Below are positions 1 through 8,919 of a stretch of DNA of 64,000 nucleotides, in pieces. The DNA comes from Parasulfuritortus sp049322515 (GTDB lineage: Bacteria > Pseudomonadota > Gammaproteobacteria > Burkholderiales > Thiobacillaceae). The stretch spans positions 1-64,000 of the forward strand of contig JBMOQW010000007.1 of NCBI GenBank assembly GCA_049322515.1. Reading direction: 5' to 3'. The notes beneath the pieces were generated by a model, which worked only from the letters and a program-made list of their open reading frames with translations, ran no database searches and was not told the origin of the DNA. Each line of letters begins with the position of its first letter. The stretch's first letter is position 1. The position numbers were made by a program, and so were the translations under genes.

Positions 1-2
1 GT

Positions 3-491
3 TTGGTTATACAAAACAAGCACGCCGAAACACCACCATCCAAAAAAAGCGACCCTGGCCCTTTGGGTTGGGTGTCTGGGCGGCGTCTGCGGCGTTGCGT
101 CGCTTGCGAATGGAACGACCATTCGCCGCCCGACGCGCCTTGCATCCATCCGCCCAGACGCCCAACGCATTCCACGGCCAAAGTCCGACAGGCTGCTAGC
201 TGCCTGACCGCCGTCCTGCTCGGCATCCTGCTCCTGCTCGGCCAGGTCGGTGCGCAGACCCATGCCGTGTCCCATCTCGCCCAGTCGCATCACGACGAAC
301 ACGCGCCCGTCGCACCGGCGTGCGGGGATTGCCTGGCCTACGGTCACTTCGGGGCAGCGCTCCCCACAGCGCCGATGCCCTGGTCCGACGCCCCGGCGCC
401 GAGGCCGGCGGGCTCGACCAAACGGCCCGACCCCCATCCCTTCAAGCCCGGCTTTTACTTTGGCCGGGCGCCCCCGGTCTGCTCCGCCTGA
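3..491 (+). CDS. Small DUF2946-like protein heading the zinc operon (start uncertain)
   Basis: The frame holds one hydrophobic segment (about residues 65-84 counted from the first possible start), then a His-rich stretch and a conserved-looking CGDCLAYGHFG block. This pattern resembles DUF2946-type small exported proteins often found beside copper or zinc transport genes. There is no in-frame ATG near the front: TTG at 3, TTG at 63 and GTG at 72 are the options, and the gene could also begin before the window. The first 60 bases are AT-rich compared with the rest, which suggests leader sequence and favours 63 or 72. Function is unknown; its position directly upstream of the His-rich barrel and the ABC transporter suggests a periplasmic metal-related role. 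The family call is tentative. Confidence 0.55.
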   Translation: MVIQNKHAETPPSKKSDPGPLGWVSGRRLRRCVACEWNDHSPPDAPCIHPPRRPTHSTAKVRQAASCLTAVLLGILLLLGQVGAQTHAVSHLAQSHHDEHAPVAPACGDCLAYGHFGAALPTAPMPWSDAPAPRPAGSTKRPDPHPFKPGFYFGRAPPVCSA

Positions 492-555
492 TCACACGAC
501 ACCGGCCCGGGAAATGACTTCCCAGGCCCCTGCCTGTTCAAGCCAAGGAGAGACC

Positions 556-1992
556 ATGTTCAAGCCCACCCTGCTCGCGGCCGCGCTCGCCTGCGCGCTG
601 CCCGCCACCAGCCTCGCCGCCGAGCCCGATATCGCCAGCCTGCGCGCCGAATTCGACGCCAAGCTCAAGGCCCTGCAAGACCATTACGAAGCCCGCCTGG
701 CCGAACTCGAAGCGCGCGCGGCGAAGGCGACCGTCACGCCTGCGGTCGCCCCGGTCACCGACCGCATCGGCGAAGTCAGTTCCGGCACCGCCATGAATCC
801 GAAGATTTCCGTCATCTTCGACGGCGTCTACTACACCGACAACAAGAAGGGCGATGGCCCGGAAATGCTCGAGCACATCGACGGCATCAACCATAGCCAC
901 GACCACGAGGGCCACAGCCACGGGGCGCTGGAACGCGGCTTCAACCTGCGCGAGACCGAGATCGCCCTGTCCTCCACGGTCAGCCCCTATTTCGATGCCG
1001 CGCTGTACATGACCGTGGGCAGCGACGGCGGCGTCGAACTGGAAGAGGCCTATTTCGACACCCGGCAATTGCCGGCCGGCCTCAAGCTGCGCGGCGGCAA
1101 GTTCCTGTCCAACATCGGCTATCTCAACAGCCAGCACCCGCATGCCTGGGATTTCGTCGACCCGACCCTGCCCTACCGCGCCTTGCTCGGCGACCACGGC
1201 CTGATGGACACCGGCGTGCGCCTCGACTGGACGCCCAGGACCGGCAGCCTGTACACCTTGCTGGGCGTGGAGCTGCTGCAAGGCCGGGAGCAGTTCATCG
1301 CCACGGGGGCCGAAAGCCTGCCCGATGACCTGGATGGCCTCGGCTTCGGCGAACTGCCCGACGGCAAGGCAGGACCGCGCCTGGTCACCGCCTTCGCCAA
1401 GTTCTCGCCCGATCTCGGCGACAGCCACGCCCTCCGGCTCGGCCTCTGGGGCGCGAAGTCGAACCAGTTGCAGGAAGTGCATGATCACCGCGACGAAGAT
1501 CCGGACGCCGTGGTCCACGGACTGCACGGCGACGCCACCCTGTGGGGCCTCGAAGCCGTGTACAAGTTCGATGCGCCCGAAGCCGACGGGGTCGGCGACC
1601 TGACCCTCGCCGCCGAATACCTGCGTGAACGCAAGGACCTCAAAGTGGCCTACCACCAAGCCAATGCCAGCCTCATCGGCGCGCCCAGGGTGTTCACCCA
1701 GGATGGCTTCTACCTCCAGGCCGTGTACGGCTTCGCGCCCAGCTGGCAAGTCGGCTTGCGTTATGACGTCACGGGCCTGACCAGCGAGGTCGACCGCGGC
1801 ATCAGCGTGACCAGGAACGAACAATCCGACCGCTGGACCCTGGCCGTGACCCGCAACCTCACCGAATTTTCGCGCCTGCGCCTGCAAGCCTCGACTGCCG
1901 ACCTGAGTGTCGAAGGCGACGCCGAGCGGGTCAACCAGGTCTATCTGCAATATCAACACAGCCTGGGCAGCCATGGCGCCCACGCTTTCTGA
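556..1992 (+). CDS. Outer-membrane beta-barrel protein with His-rich loop, probable zinc porin
   Basis: The start at 556 follows AAGGAGA at 545-551. A signal peptide (about residues 1-21, ending SLAA) is followed by a short predicted coiled coil rich in Leu, Glu and Ala (about 25-60), then a long region of alternating polar and hydrophobic strands ending in a C-terminal Phe, as in Gram-negative outer-membrane proteins. A His-rich segment near residue 115 (HSHDHEGHSHG) could bind zinc. There is no TonB-dependent plug signature, so this looks like a porin-type barrel rather than an active receptor. It lies 11 bases before the metal-binding protein gene of a ZnuABC-type transporter, so the inferred role is passage of zinc across the outer membrane. 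The substrate assignment is inference from context and histidines. Confidence 0.75.
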   Translation: MFKPTLLAAALACALPATSLAAEPDIASLRAEFDAKLKALQDHYEARLAELEARAAKATVTPAVAPVTDRIGEVSSGTAMNPKISVIFDGVYYTDNKKGDGPEMLEHIDGINHSHDHEGHSHGALERGFNLRETEIALSSTVSPYFDAALYMTVGSDGGVELEEAYFDTRQLPAGLKLRGGKFLSNIGYLNSQHPHAWDFVDPTLPYRALLGDHGLMDTGVRLDWTPRTGSLYTLLGVELLQGREQFIATGAESLPDDLDGLGFGELPDGKAGPRLVTAFAKFSPDLGDSHALRLGLWGAKSNQLQEVHDHRDEDPDAVVHGLHGDATLWGLEAVYKFDAPEADGVGDLTLAAEYLRERKDLKVAYHQANASLIGAPRVFTQDGFYLQAVYGFAPSWQVGLRYDVTGLTSEVDRGISVTRNEQSDRWTLAVTRNLTEFSRLRLQASTADLSVEGDAERVNQVYLQYQHSLGSHGAHAF

Positions 1993-2003
1993 GGAGACCG
2001 ACC

Positions 2004-2888
2004 ATGCGCAGACTCATTGCCCTCGGATTGATGCTGTTCGCCGGCCCGGTGCTGGCGGCGCTCGATGTGGTCTCCACCACTGCGAGCCTGGGCATGCTGG
2101 CCCGTGAAATCGGCGGCCCCGGGGTCCAGGTGACCGTGTTGGCACCGCCCGACCGCGACGCTCACATGCTTCAGGCGAAACCGTCCATGATGCGTGCCCT
2201 GCGTGATGCCGACCTGGTCATCGCCCTGGGCGCCGAACTGGAAACCGGCTGGCTGCCGGCGGCCACGGCGGGTGCCGGCAACCGGACTCTCCTGCCTGGC
2301 CAGATTGGCTATTTCGAGGCCGCCGCCCAGGTGCCCCTGCTGGATGCGGGGGGTGTGGCCGATCGGGCGCACGGGGACGTGCACCCCATGGGCAACCCGC
2401 ACCTGAACCTGGATCCGGTCCGCATGGCCCGGGTCGGGCTTGCCCTGGCCGAGCGCCTGGGCAAGCTCGATCCAGCCGGTCTCGCGGGCTATCGCGAACG
2501 GGCCCGGTCATTCTCGGCCGCGGTCGAAGCCCGTTTGCCGGGCTGGCGTGCACGTGCCGCCGGGGCGCCGGGCGCGGTGACCTATCACAAGGACGGCAAC
2601 TACCTGTTCGCCTTGCTCGACGTGCCGGTGCTCGGCTACGTCGAGCCGGTACCCGGCGTGCCGCCCACGGCCAGCCATCTGCAAGCCCTGGCCGGCAAGC
2701 TGAAGGGTCAGCGCGGCGTCCTCCTGCGCCACAGCTACCAGTCGCCCCGGGGCGCCGAGACCCTGGCCCAGGCGCTCGGCTGGAAAGTCCATGTGGTCGA
2801 GCTGGAGCCGGCGAAAAACGCGGATGCCAGCAGCTATTTCGCCTTGATCGACCAGTGGGTGGCCGCGCTGGCCTCGGCGAAGCACTGA
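2004..2888 (+). CDS. Periplasmic zinc/manganese ABC transporter binding protein (ZnuA type)
   Basis: This is the solute-binding component of a cluster A-I metal ABC transporter, which captures Zn or Mn in the periplasm and passes it to the permease. A signal peptide covers about residues 1-18 (ending VLAA). The usual metal ligands can be placed at His54 (in DAHML), His133 (in GNPHLNLDP), His195 (in TYHKDGN) and an acidic residue near Asp274 (in NADASSYF), the 3His/1Asp pattern of TroA/ZnuA proteins. Extra histidines at 123 and 127 stand where ZnuA proteins carry a longer His-rich loop. Length (294 aa) is normal. It is followed after one base by the ATPase gene and then the permease gene, so it is cotranscribed. 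Zinc rather than manganese is inferred from the His-rich barrel and the DUF3299 gene in the same run. Confidence 0.9.
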   Translation: MRRLIALGLMLFAGPVLAALDVVSTTASLGMLAREIGGPGVQVTVLAPPDRDAHMLQAKPSMMRALRDADLVIALGAELETGWLPAATAGAGNRTLLPGQIGYFEAAAQVPLLDAGGVADRAHGDVHPMGNPHLNLDPVRMARVGLALAERLGKLDPAGLAGYRERARSFSAAVEARLPGWRARAAGAPGAVTYHKDGNYLFALLDVPVLGYVEPVPGVPPTASHLQALAGKLKGQRGVLLRHSYQSPRGAETLAQALGWKVHVVELEPAKNADASSYFALIDQWVAALASAKH

Positions 2889-2889
2889 C

Positions 2890-3453
2890 ATGGACGTCCT
2901 GCTCAGCCTGTCCGGCCTGGTCGCCGGCTATGAGACCCCGGTGTCGCCAGCGTGCAGTTTCAGTCTCGGGCGCGGCGAGGTGCTGGGCCTGTACGGCGCC
3001 AATGGGTTGGGCAAGTCGACCCTGCTCGGCGTGGTCACCGGCAGTGCGCGCGCCCATGCCGGCGCCTGGCGACTGGCCCCCGGACTACGCCTGCGGCATT
3101 TGCCGCAACGCCCGGAACGACCTGCGCAAGTACCGATCAGTGGGCGCGAGTTGCTCCGCTATCTGGAGGCGGACGCACTCGCGCCGCCGCCCCGGTTGGC
3201 CGCCAAGCTGGACACCCGGATCGACCGCCTGTCCGGTGGCGAATACCAGTTGCTCGCCCTGTGGAGTTGCCTGGCCGGCGATGCCGACCTGGTCCTGCTC
3301 GACGAGCCGACCAACAACCTCGACCCGGCCCACAGCATGCTCGCCGCCGAGGAAATCGCCGCCGGCCGGGATCGGCGCGGCACCCTGATCGTCAGCCACG
3401 ACCGGACCTTCCTGGATCAGGTGTGCACCCGTCAAGTGTTCCTGGAGACCTGA
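2890..3453 (+). CDS. Metal ABC transporter ATP-binding protein (ZnuC type), compact
   Basis: This is the ATPase that drives metal import with the adjacent permease. Walker A is GANGLGKST (36-44), the ABC signature LSGGE is at 114-118, Walker B with the D-loop is DLVLLDEPTNNLD (about 133-145), and a switch histidine lies in IVSHD (about 170). All catalytic elements are present although the protein is only 187 aa, clearly shorter than the roughly 250 aa of typical ZnuC; the region between Walker A and the signature is trimmed and the C-terminal tail is missing. It is separated by one base from the genes on both sides, which implies tight translational linkage. It probably works as a homodimer with the permease. 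The call as a metal importer ATPase rests on its neighbours. Confidence 0.88.
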   Translation: MDVLLSLSGLVAGYETPVSPACSFSLGRGEVLGLYGANGLGKSTLLGVVTGSARAHAGAWRLAPGLRLRHLPQRPERPAQVPISGRELLRYLEADALAPPPRLAAKLDTRIDRLSGGEYQLLALWSCLAGDADLVLLDEPTNNLDPAHSMLAAEEIAAGRDRRGTLIVSHDRTFLDQVCTRQVFLET

Positions 3454-3454
3454 C

Positions 3455-4222
3455 ATGGACACGCTGTTCCTGATGCCTTTCCTGGCCGGCCTGCCGCTGG
3501 CCATCCTGCTGCCGCTGGTCGGCACCCTGCTGCGCCTGCGCGACGAATGGCTGGCCGCGCTGGGCCTCGCCCACCTGGCCGGTGCAACCGGACTGGCCGG
3601 ATTGGCCATCCAGATTCCCGCGGTGCTCGGCGCCCCGGCCGGCGCGCTGGCCGGCGGCGTGTTGAAGTATGGCCTCGGCGCACGCGGCAATAGCGTCTTT
3701 GCGCTGATGATCCTGGCCGGCTGGGCGGTCACCCTGCTGATCGCCGCCAATACTGCGCTGGGCGATTCGCTCGCCCACGCCGTGGTCGATGGCCAACTCT
3801 ATTTCGCCGGCCCGGGCGAACTGACCGCCGCGCTGGTCACCGGAGGACTCGGCCTGGCCGCCATGCCCTGGCTGACGCCGCGCCTGATCCGCGCCCGTTT
3901 GTTTCCGCAACACGAAATCGCCAACCGTCTGCCGCGCTGGCGCTGGCAACTCGGCTTCGACCTGCTGGCCGCCCTGGCGGTCGCGGTCGGCACTGCCACG
4001 CTCGGGCTGATGGCCGCCTTCGCGCTGGTGTTCCTGCCTGCCTGGATCGCCTTCCGGGCCGCCCCCGGCTGGCGGACCGGCTATTGGATCGCCGCCGGCA
4101 CCGGCCTGTTCGGCTATCTGCTTGCCTTTGCCGCCGCCCTGCACTTCGACCAGCCGTTCGGGCCGGTCCTGGTGGCCACCCTGGCCGTGCTGTTCGCCTT
4201 CACCCGGTGGTTCCGAGGATAA
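3455..4222 (+). CDS. Metal ABC transporter permease (ZnuB type)
   Basis: A polytopic inner-membrane protein of 255 aa with about seven or eight hydrophobic segments spread over its whole length. It begins two bases after the stop codon of the ATPase gene. Size, membrane pattern and gene order (binding protein, ATPase, permease) match the ABC-3 family of Zn/Mn permeases. The sequence is rather divergent from classical ZnuB and I do not see individual diagnostic residues, so the call depends mainly on topology and operon position. It would form the translocation path for zinc delivered by the upstream binding protein. Confidence 0.82.
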   Translation: MDTLFLMPFLAGLPLAILLPLVGTLLRLRDEWLAALGLAHLAGATGLAGLAIQIPAVLGAPAGALAGGVLKYGLGARGNSVFALMILAGWAVTLLIAANTALGDSLAHAVVDGQLYFAGPGELTAALVTGGLGLAAMPWLTPRLIRARLFPQHEIANRLPRWRWQLGFDLLAALAVAVGTATLGLMAAFALVFLPAWIAFRAAPGWRTGYWIAAGTGLFGYLLAFAAALHFDQPFGPVLVATLAVLFAFTRWFRG

Positions 4223-4279
4223 TCGGGAATCCTGGCCGGCTATCACGGTCCGAACCGATCCCACCCTACGAGTCCCGTC

Positions 4280-4849
4280 ATGAAACGTCTTGTGCTACTG
4301 ATGGCCCTGGCCAGCCTGCCCGCCCTGGCCGATGACTACAAGGTGGGCGACCGCCTGGCGCCCGCCCCGTCCGCCACCCCGGCCCAGGCTCGGGAAATCA
4401 CCTGGGATGACCTGTTGCCCAAGGGCTGGGACCCGATGAAAACGATCACCGACCTGAAGCTCGACAAGTTGCAGGACGCCGACCCCCGCGCCATCGAGGC
4501 CATGGAGAAACTCAAGGCGATGTGGAACGCCGCACCGTCGAACCCCGAGATCGCCGGCCGGACGATCCGCATCCCCGGCTTCGTGGTCCCGCTGGAGTAC
4601 GGCCAGAAAGCCGTGAAGGAATTCCTCCTGGTGCCTTACTTCGGCGCCTGCATCCACGTCCCGCCCCCGCCCGCCAACCAGATCATCCATGTCCTGCCTC
4701 GGCAACCGGTACAGCTCAAGACCGGCATGGACGCGGTCTGGGTTGAAGGGGTGATCGAGCTGGCCAGCAAGAAGACCGACATGGGCGACAGCGGCTATCG
4801 GCTGCGCGCGACCAAAGTCGAAGCCTACAAGGAACGCAAGGTGCGCTGA
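4280..4849 (+). CDS. DUF3299 periplasmic protein linked to zinc uptake
   Basis: A secreted protein of 189 aa: the signal peptide (about 1-17, ending ALA) is followed by a soluble domain with a conserved-looking centre around residues 95-150 (GFVVPLEY, LLVPYFGACIHVPPPPANQ and a later WVEGVIE). These blocks are typical of DUF3299, a family seen repeatedly beside zinc-limitation ABC transporters in proteobacteria. The single Cys and neighbouring His in GACIHVPPPP could take part in metal handling, but the biochemical role is not known. It is 57 bases after the permease gene on the same strand and likely belongs to the same operon. It ends 10 bases before the convergent GGDEF-EAL gene. Confidence 0.82.
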   Translation: MKRLVLLMALASLPALADDYKVGDRLAPAPSATPAQAREITWDDLLPKGWDPMKTITDLKLDKLQDADPRAIEAMEKLKAMWNAAPSNPEIAGRTIRIPGFVVPLEYGQKAVKEFLLVPYFGACIHVPPPPANQIIHVLPRQPVQLKTGMDAVWVEGVIELASKKTDMGDSGYRLRATKVEAYKERKVR

Positions 4850-4859
4850 GGCGCGTGGA

Positions 4860-7850
4860 TCAACGTTCCTGGCCGACCGCCAGTTCCAGCGCGAACATGG
4901 CCGCCAGGACCCGATCGCGCTCGACCAGGAGTTCCTGCAACAAGGCCCGCGCTTCCTCGCCACGGCCAGCCCGCCAATGGCCATCGATGGCCTCGGCCAG
5001 CTGGTGTACGCGCCGGTGTGGCTCGGCCACCTCGGCATACGCTTCGAGATGGCCATACAGGCGGGCCGCGCGATCGTCGTACCAGTGACTGAACCGGCAG
5101 TGGCGATGGTCGGTGAGATGCCGGCGCGGCACTGGCAGGCCTTCGCGGATGGCGTAGATGAGCTGGGCGATCCAGTTTCGGTGCTCGACCTCGGCGACCA
5201 GCATCGGGTAGTCCTCGGCCAGCCAACGCTTGGCCCCCACCTGCCGCCATTCCGGCGGCATGGTCCATTGGGCCACCCAGCCGGGCAGTTCGGCGGCCGG
5301 CATCGGCCGGGAAATGCCATAGCCCTGGGCCAGGTCGCAGTTCAATTGCAACAGCAGTCGGCCATGGTCGATGCTCTCCACGCCCTCGGCCACCACCTGG
5401 CGCTGGAACGCCGAGGTCAGGCCCAGGATGCCCTGGACGATGACCAGGTTGTGTGGATCGTGCAGCATCTCGCGCACGAAGCTCTGGTCGATCTTGATCA
5501 CCGAGGCCGGCAGGCGCTTCAGGTAGGTGAGGGATGAATACCCGGTTCCGAAGTCGTCGAGGGCGAAATTCACCCCGAGCGACAGGCATTCGTCGATCAC
5601 CCGGGACACCTTGACCACGTCTTCCAGGGCCGTGGTTTCCAGGACTTCGAGCTCGAGCTGGTGCGCTACCTCGGGAAAGCGGTGCAGCAGATCGCTGAGT
5701 TCCTGGACGAAGCCGACATGCTGCAACTGGCGGCCGGCGATGTTGACGCTCACACTGAGTTCGAGACCCTGCCGGCGCCATTCCCGCATCTGGGCCAGGG
5801 CCGTCTCGATCACCCAGCTGCCGACCCGAACGATCAGGTCGTGATCCTCGATCAGGGGCAGAAACTCGATCGGTGCCAGCAGCCCGCGCTCCGGATGGAA
5901 CCAGCGGATCAAGGCCTCGGCACCGACCACCCGGCCCTGGCGCATGTCGACCTTGGGCTGGTAGTAGAGCAGGAATTCGCGCCGCTCCAGCGCCTCGTAA
6001 AGACGCGAAACATTGTCCAGGCGGCTGCGCGCGTCGCGGTCCTGCTCAGGGTCGAACAGGTGGGCACGATGCTTGCCTTCCTGCTTGGCCTGGTACATGG
6101 CCTGGTCGGCATGCCGCAGCAAGGTGTCGGCATCGCCCTGATCGGCCGGATACAGGGTGACCCCGAGGCTCGCCGACAGCGTGATCGGTTCCGGCGTGGC
6201 CCGCAGCGGCTGGTTGATGGCGCGCAGGATGCGCTGGATCGCTTGGTTGCATTCTTCCTCGCCATGCATGCCGAGCAGGAGCAGCACGAACTCATCGCCC
6301 CCCAGGCGCGCCACGGTGTCGCCGCCGCGCAGGCAATCGCGCAGGCGCCCGGCCATCTCGACCAGGACCTGATCGCCCACTTCGTGGCCCCAGGTGTCGT
6401 TGACCGGCTTGAAGCCGTCGAGGTCGAGGTAGCACACCGCCATCGATTCGCCGTGGCCGCGCAGCGTTTGCGACATGGCCTGCTGGATGCGGTCGGCGAG
6501 CAGGCTGCGGTTGGGCAGCTCGGTCAGGGCATCGTAGTAGGCCATCTGGGTCAGCTGGCGCTCCTGCTCCTTGAGCCGGCTGATATCGGCAAACACCGCG
6601 ACATAGTTGGTCAGCGCGCCGTGTTCGTCGCGCACGGCGGAAATCGACAACAGTTCCGGATACACCTCGCCGTACTTGTTGCGGTTCCAGATTTCCCCGC
6701 GCCAGCTGCCCTTCTCGGTGATGCTGCGCCACATGGCGGCATAGAAGGCAGGATCGTGGCGGCCCGACTTGAGCACCCGGGGATTGCGCCCGATCACCTC
6801 GTCCCGTTCAAACCCGGTGATCCGGGTGAAGGCGGGGTTGACATCCAGGATGCGTCCCTCGGCATCGGTCAGGGTGATCCCCTCGTGCGCGCTGCTGAAC
6901 GCGGTGGCATGCAGACGCAGGCTGGCTTCGGCGCGTTGCTGGGCGGCCAGGCGCTCGCCGATCTCGCGGTTGGCGCGGGCCAGCGAACGCCGGGTCTGGT
7001 CCAGGTGGTAGAACATGAAGATCAAGAAGGCCACCAACAGGATCATCAGGCCATACATCAGCACCCGGTAGCGATCCGCGGCGCTGACCGCGTGGGCGTG
7101 GCCATGCATGTAGCTCCGGGCCAGCAGCTCCAGGCGGCCGGCGGTGTCGAGCGACAGCAGGCGCGCCAGCAAGCTGTCGACCCGGGCCAGGTAGAGGGTG
7201 ATGGTGTCGCCATGGCGAAGCAGCACCTCACGCTCGGCCGCCTGCCTTTCCGAGAGTCGCAAGGCCGAGAACGCGGCGCGGTCGATCTCCACCTGGCGGA
7301 TGCGTTGGCTGCTGGTCTCCCGCGCGAAGGCCAGCAGGTTCACGGCGTAGCGGGCCAGGACCCGTTCCGGTTCCCCCTGCCAGCGACCGAGCTGCGCCTG
7401 GGCCTGGACCGGAAAGATGGCCAGCGAGTTGCGTGCCACCGCGTTGTCACGCTTGAACGCCTCGATCAGGCGGGCCTTCTCCTCCAGCAGATCGACCAGC
7501 GTCGTGGCGGCATCGACGCTCAGCTGGCGGTCGGTGGCAGGCAGAAAGTCAGGCACGGCCAGGAGGCGGGCACCGGTGTCGAGCGCAGTGTCCAGACGCT
7601 GGACCAGGGTGTCGTAGTTGCGCGAAAGTTCCAGCCGGCTGGCCAACAATTCGGCGTTGATCTCGGCATCCGCCTCGCGCAGGGCACGCAGTTGCTGGGA
7701 GTATTCATAGTGTGCCTGAGGCGCCACTGCGTCGGCGCGCGTGAACAACCAGGCCAACACCCCGGCGCACAGCAGCGACAGTCCGATCAACGCGCGTGCG
7801 CCGGGACTGGGCAGCAGGGACTGGATGCGGGTCGCCAACGGCGCCGTCAT
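4860..7850 (-). CDS. Membrane PAS-GGDEF-EAL protein with C-terminal zinc-binding CZB domain
   Basis: A 996-aa c-di-GMP enzyme. Membrane segments at about 20-37 and 263-281 bracket a mostly helical periplasmic sensor (DAHL-like). Next come a PAS domain (about 310-425), an intact diguanylate cyclase motif GGDEF (517-521), and an EAL phosphodiesterase domain (EAL at 645-647, DDFGTG at 765-770, AEGVE at 821-825). The C-terminus is a CZB domain with zinc ligands placed at His890, Cys918, His945 and His949; the spacing 28/27/4 is close to that of E. coli DgcZ (30/27/4). Both catalytic domains look active. Its start overlaps the end of the cytochrome c peroxidase gene by four bases (7847-7850), so the two are probably cotranscribed, peroxidase first. 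The zinc-acquisition operon converges on it. Zinc control of c-di-GMP is inferred from the CZB family. Confidence 0.92.
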   Translation of the reverse strand: MTAPLATRIQSLLPSPGARALIGLSLLCAGVLAWLFTRADAVAPQAHYEYSQQLRALREADAEINAELLASRLELSRNYDTLVQRLDTALDTGARLLAVPDFLPATDRQLSVDAATTLVDLLEEKARLIEAFKRDNAVARNSLAIFPVQAQAQLGRWQGEPERVLARYAVNLLAFARETSSQRIRQVEIDRAAFSALRLSERQAAEREVLLRHGDTITLYLARVDSLLARLLSLDTAGRLELLARSYMHGHAHAVSAADRYRVLMYGLMILLVAFLIFMFYHLDQTRRSLARANREIGERLAAQQRAEASLRLHATAFSSAHEGITLTDAEGRILDVNPAFTRITGFERDEVIGRNPRVLKSGRHDPAFYAAMWRSITEKGSWRGEIWNRNKYGEVYPELLSISAVRDEHGALTNYVAVFADISRLKEQERQLTQMAYYDALTELPNRSLLADRIQQAMSQTLRGHGESMAVCYLDLDGFKPVNDTWGHEVGDQVLVEMAGRLRDCLRGGDTVARLGGDEFVLLLLGMHGEEECNQAIQRILRAINQPLRATPEPITLSASLGVTLYPADQGDADTLLRHADQAMYQAKQEGKHRAHLFDPEQDRDARSRLDNVSRLYEALERREFLLYYQPKVDMRQGRVVGAEALIRWFHPERGLLAPIEFLPLIEDHDLIVRVGSWVIETALAQMREWRRQGLELSVSVNIAGRQLQHVGFVQELSDLLHRFPEVAHQLELEVLETTALEDVVKVSRVIDECLSLGVNFALDDFGTGYSSLTYLKRLPASVIKIDQSFVREMLHDPHNLVIVQGILGLTSAFQRQVVAEGVESIDHGRLLLQLNCDLAQGYGISRPMPAAELPGWVAQWTMPPEWRQVGAKRWLAEDYPMLVAEVEHRNWIAQLIYAIREGLPVPRRHLTDHRHCRFSHWYDDRAARLYGHLEAYAEVAEPHRRVHQLAEAIDGHWRAGRGEEARALLQELLVERDRVLAAMFALELAVGQER

Positions 7851-8878
7851 TCCAGGGTCCGTCCCTGCCAGTGGCCGGTGAGGGACTTCAGGAACGCAGT
7901 GATGGTCGCGATATCTTCGGGATTCAGGTCGCGCCCGAGCTGGTAGCGGCCCATCAGCATCACCGCCTCTTCCAGGGTGGCGACCGAGCCATCGTGGAAA
8001 TACGGACCGGTCACCGCGACGTTGCGCAGGCCGGGCACCTTGAAGACATGGCGATCTTCCTCGAGCTTGGTCACGTTATAGCGGCCGAGGTCCGACTCGG
8101 TGACCTGACGGTGGGCGAAATAATCAGCCATCACGCCGAAGCGCTGGTACATGTTGGCCCCCAGCAGCACGCCCTGGTGACAGCTGGCACAGCCGTAATC
8201 CTTGAAACGCAGGTAGCCCGCCAGTTCCCGCGCGTCGATGGCGTCGAGCTGGCCAGCCAGGTAGCGGTCGAAGCGGGCGTTTGGGGTCACCAGGGTCCGT
8301 TCGTAGGTCGCGATGGCATCGATGATGTTCGCGGCGGTGATGCCATCGGCATAGACCTGGCCGAAGGCGGTGGAATACTCCGGATCGGCCTTCAGCTTGA
8401 CGATCACCTGGTCCCAGTTCGAGGCCATTTCGACCGGATTATGCACCGGGCCGGGCACCTGGTCTTCCAGACTCGCGGCGCGGCCATCCCAGAACTGAAC
8501 GAAATTCAGGCCGACATTGAACACGGTCGGGGCGTTGACCGAGCCTTGGGCACCCTTCACCCCGACCGAGACCGGCAGCGCATCGGCCCCGCCCCGGTTG
8601 AAGTCATGGCAGGAGGCGCACGACAGGGAATCGTCAGCCGACAGTCGCGTCTCGAAGAACAGCCGCTCGCCCAGCTTGACCTTGGCTTCGGGCAAGGTCG
8701 GCGCCGGCGGCAACGGCTGCACGGGTTCCTCGCCCCGCACCGTCGGCGTCAAGACCGCACGCCTGGCCTGCGCGTCGCTGGGCGCCTGGGGCCAATTGAG
8801 CCACATCACCGCCACCGCCAGGGCGAGGGCGAGACTGGCAAACCAGGCTGCGGAGGTTTTCCATTCCAGAGGTTTCAT
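7847..8878 (-). CDS. Di-haem cytochrome c peroxidase (CcpA/MauG family)
   Basis: A periplasmic peroxidase that reduces hydrogen peroxide with electrons from small c-type cytochromes. An N-terminal hydrophobic segment (about 10-27) acts as signal or anchor. Two haem motifs CASCH at 87-91 and 230-234 mark the high- and low-potential haems. Conserved peroxidase blocks are visible, including NAPTVFNVG, FWDGRAASLEDQ, and near the end KVPGLRNVAVTGPYFHDGS, where a distal haem ligand is expected. Length (343 aa) is typical. The downstream GGDEF-EAL-CZB gene overlaps its 3' end by four bases, so this peroxidase is the likely first gene of a two-gene operon. Several c-type cytochrome genes at 38-39.8 kb could supply electron donors. 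Confidence 0.93.
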   Translation of the reverse strand: MKPLEWKTSAAWFASLALALAVAVMWLNWPQAPSDAQARRAVLTPTVRGEEPVQPLPPAPTLPEAKVKLGERLFFETRLSADDSLSCASCHDFNRGGADALPVSVGVKGAQGSVNAPTVFNVGLNFVQFWDGRAASLEDQVPGPVHNPVEMASNWDQVIVKLKADPEYSTAFGQVYADGITAANIIDAIATYERTLVTPNARFDRYLAGQLDAIDARELAGYLRFKDYGCASCHQGVLLGANMYQRFGVMADYFAHRQVTESDLGRYNVTKLEEDRHVFKVPGLRNVAVTGPYFHDGSVATLEEAVMLMGRYQLGRDLNPEDIATITAFLKSLTGHWQGRTLE

Positions 8879-8919
8879 GGTTTTGCATTATAGGTCCCGG
8901 CAGCCTTGGCAGTTTCAGG

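Noticed and set aside
2995..3025. An abnormal Walker A in the short ABC ATPase
   Set aside because: GANGLGKST still satisfies the G-x4-GK-S/T pattern; only the overall length is unusual.
5661..7946. Long plus-strand frame opposite the first GGDEF-EAL-CZB gene
   Set aside because: It is a shadow of the catalytic domains; no recognisable protein.
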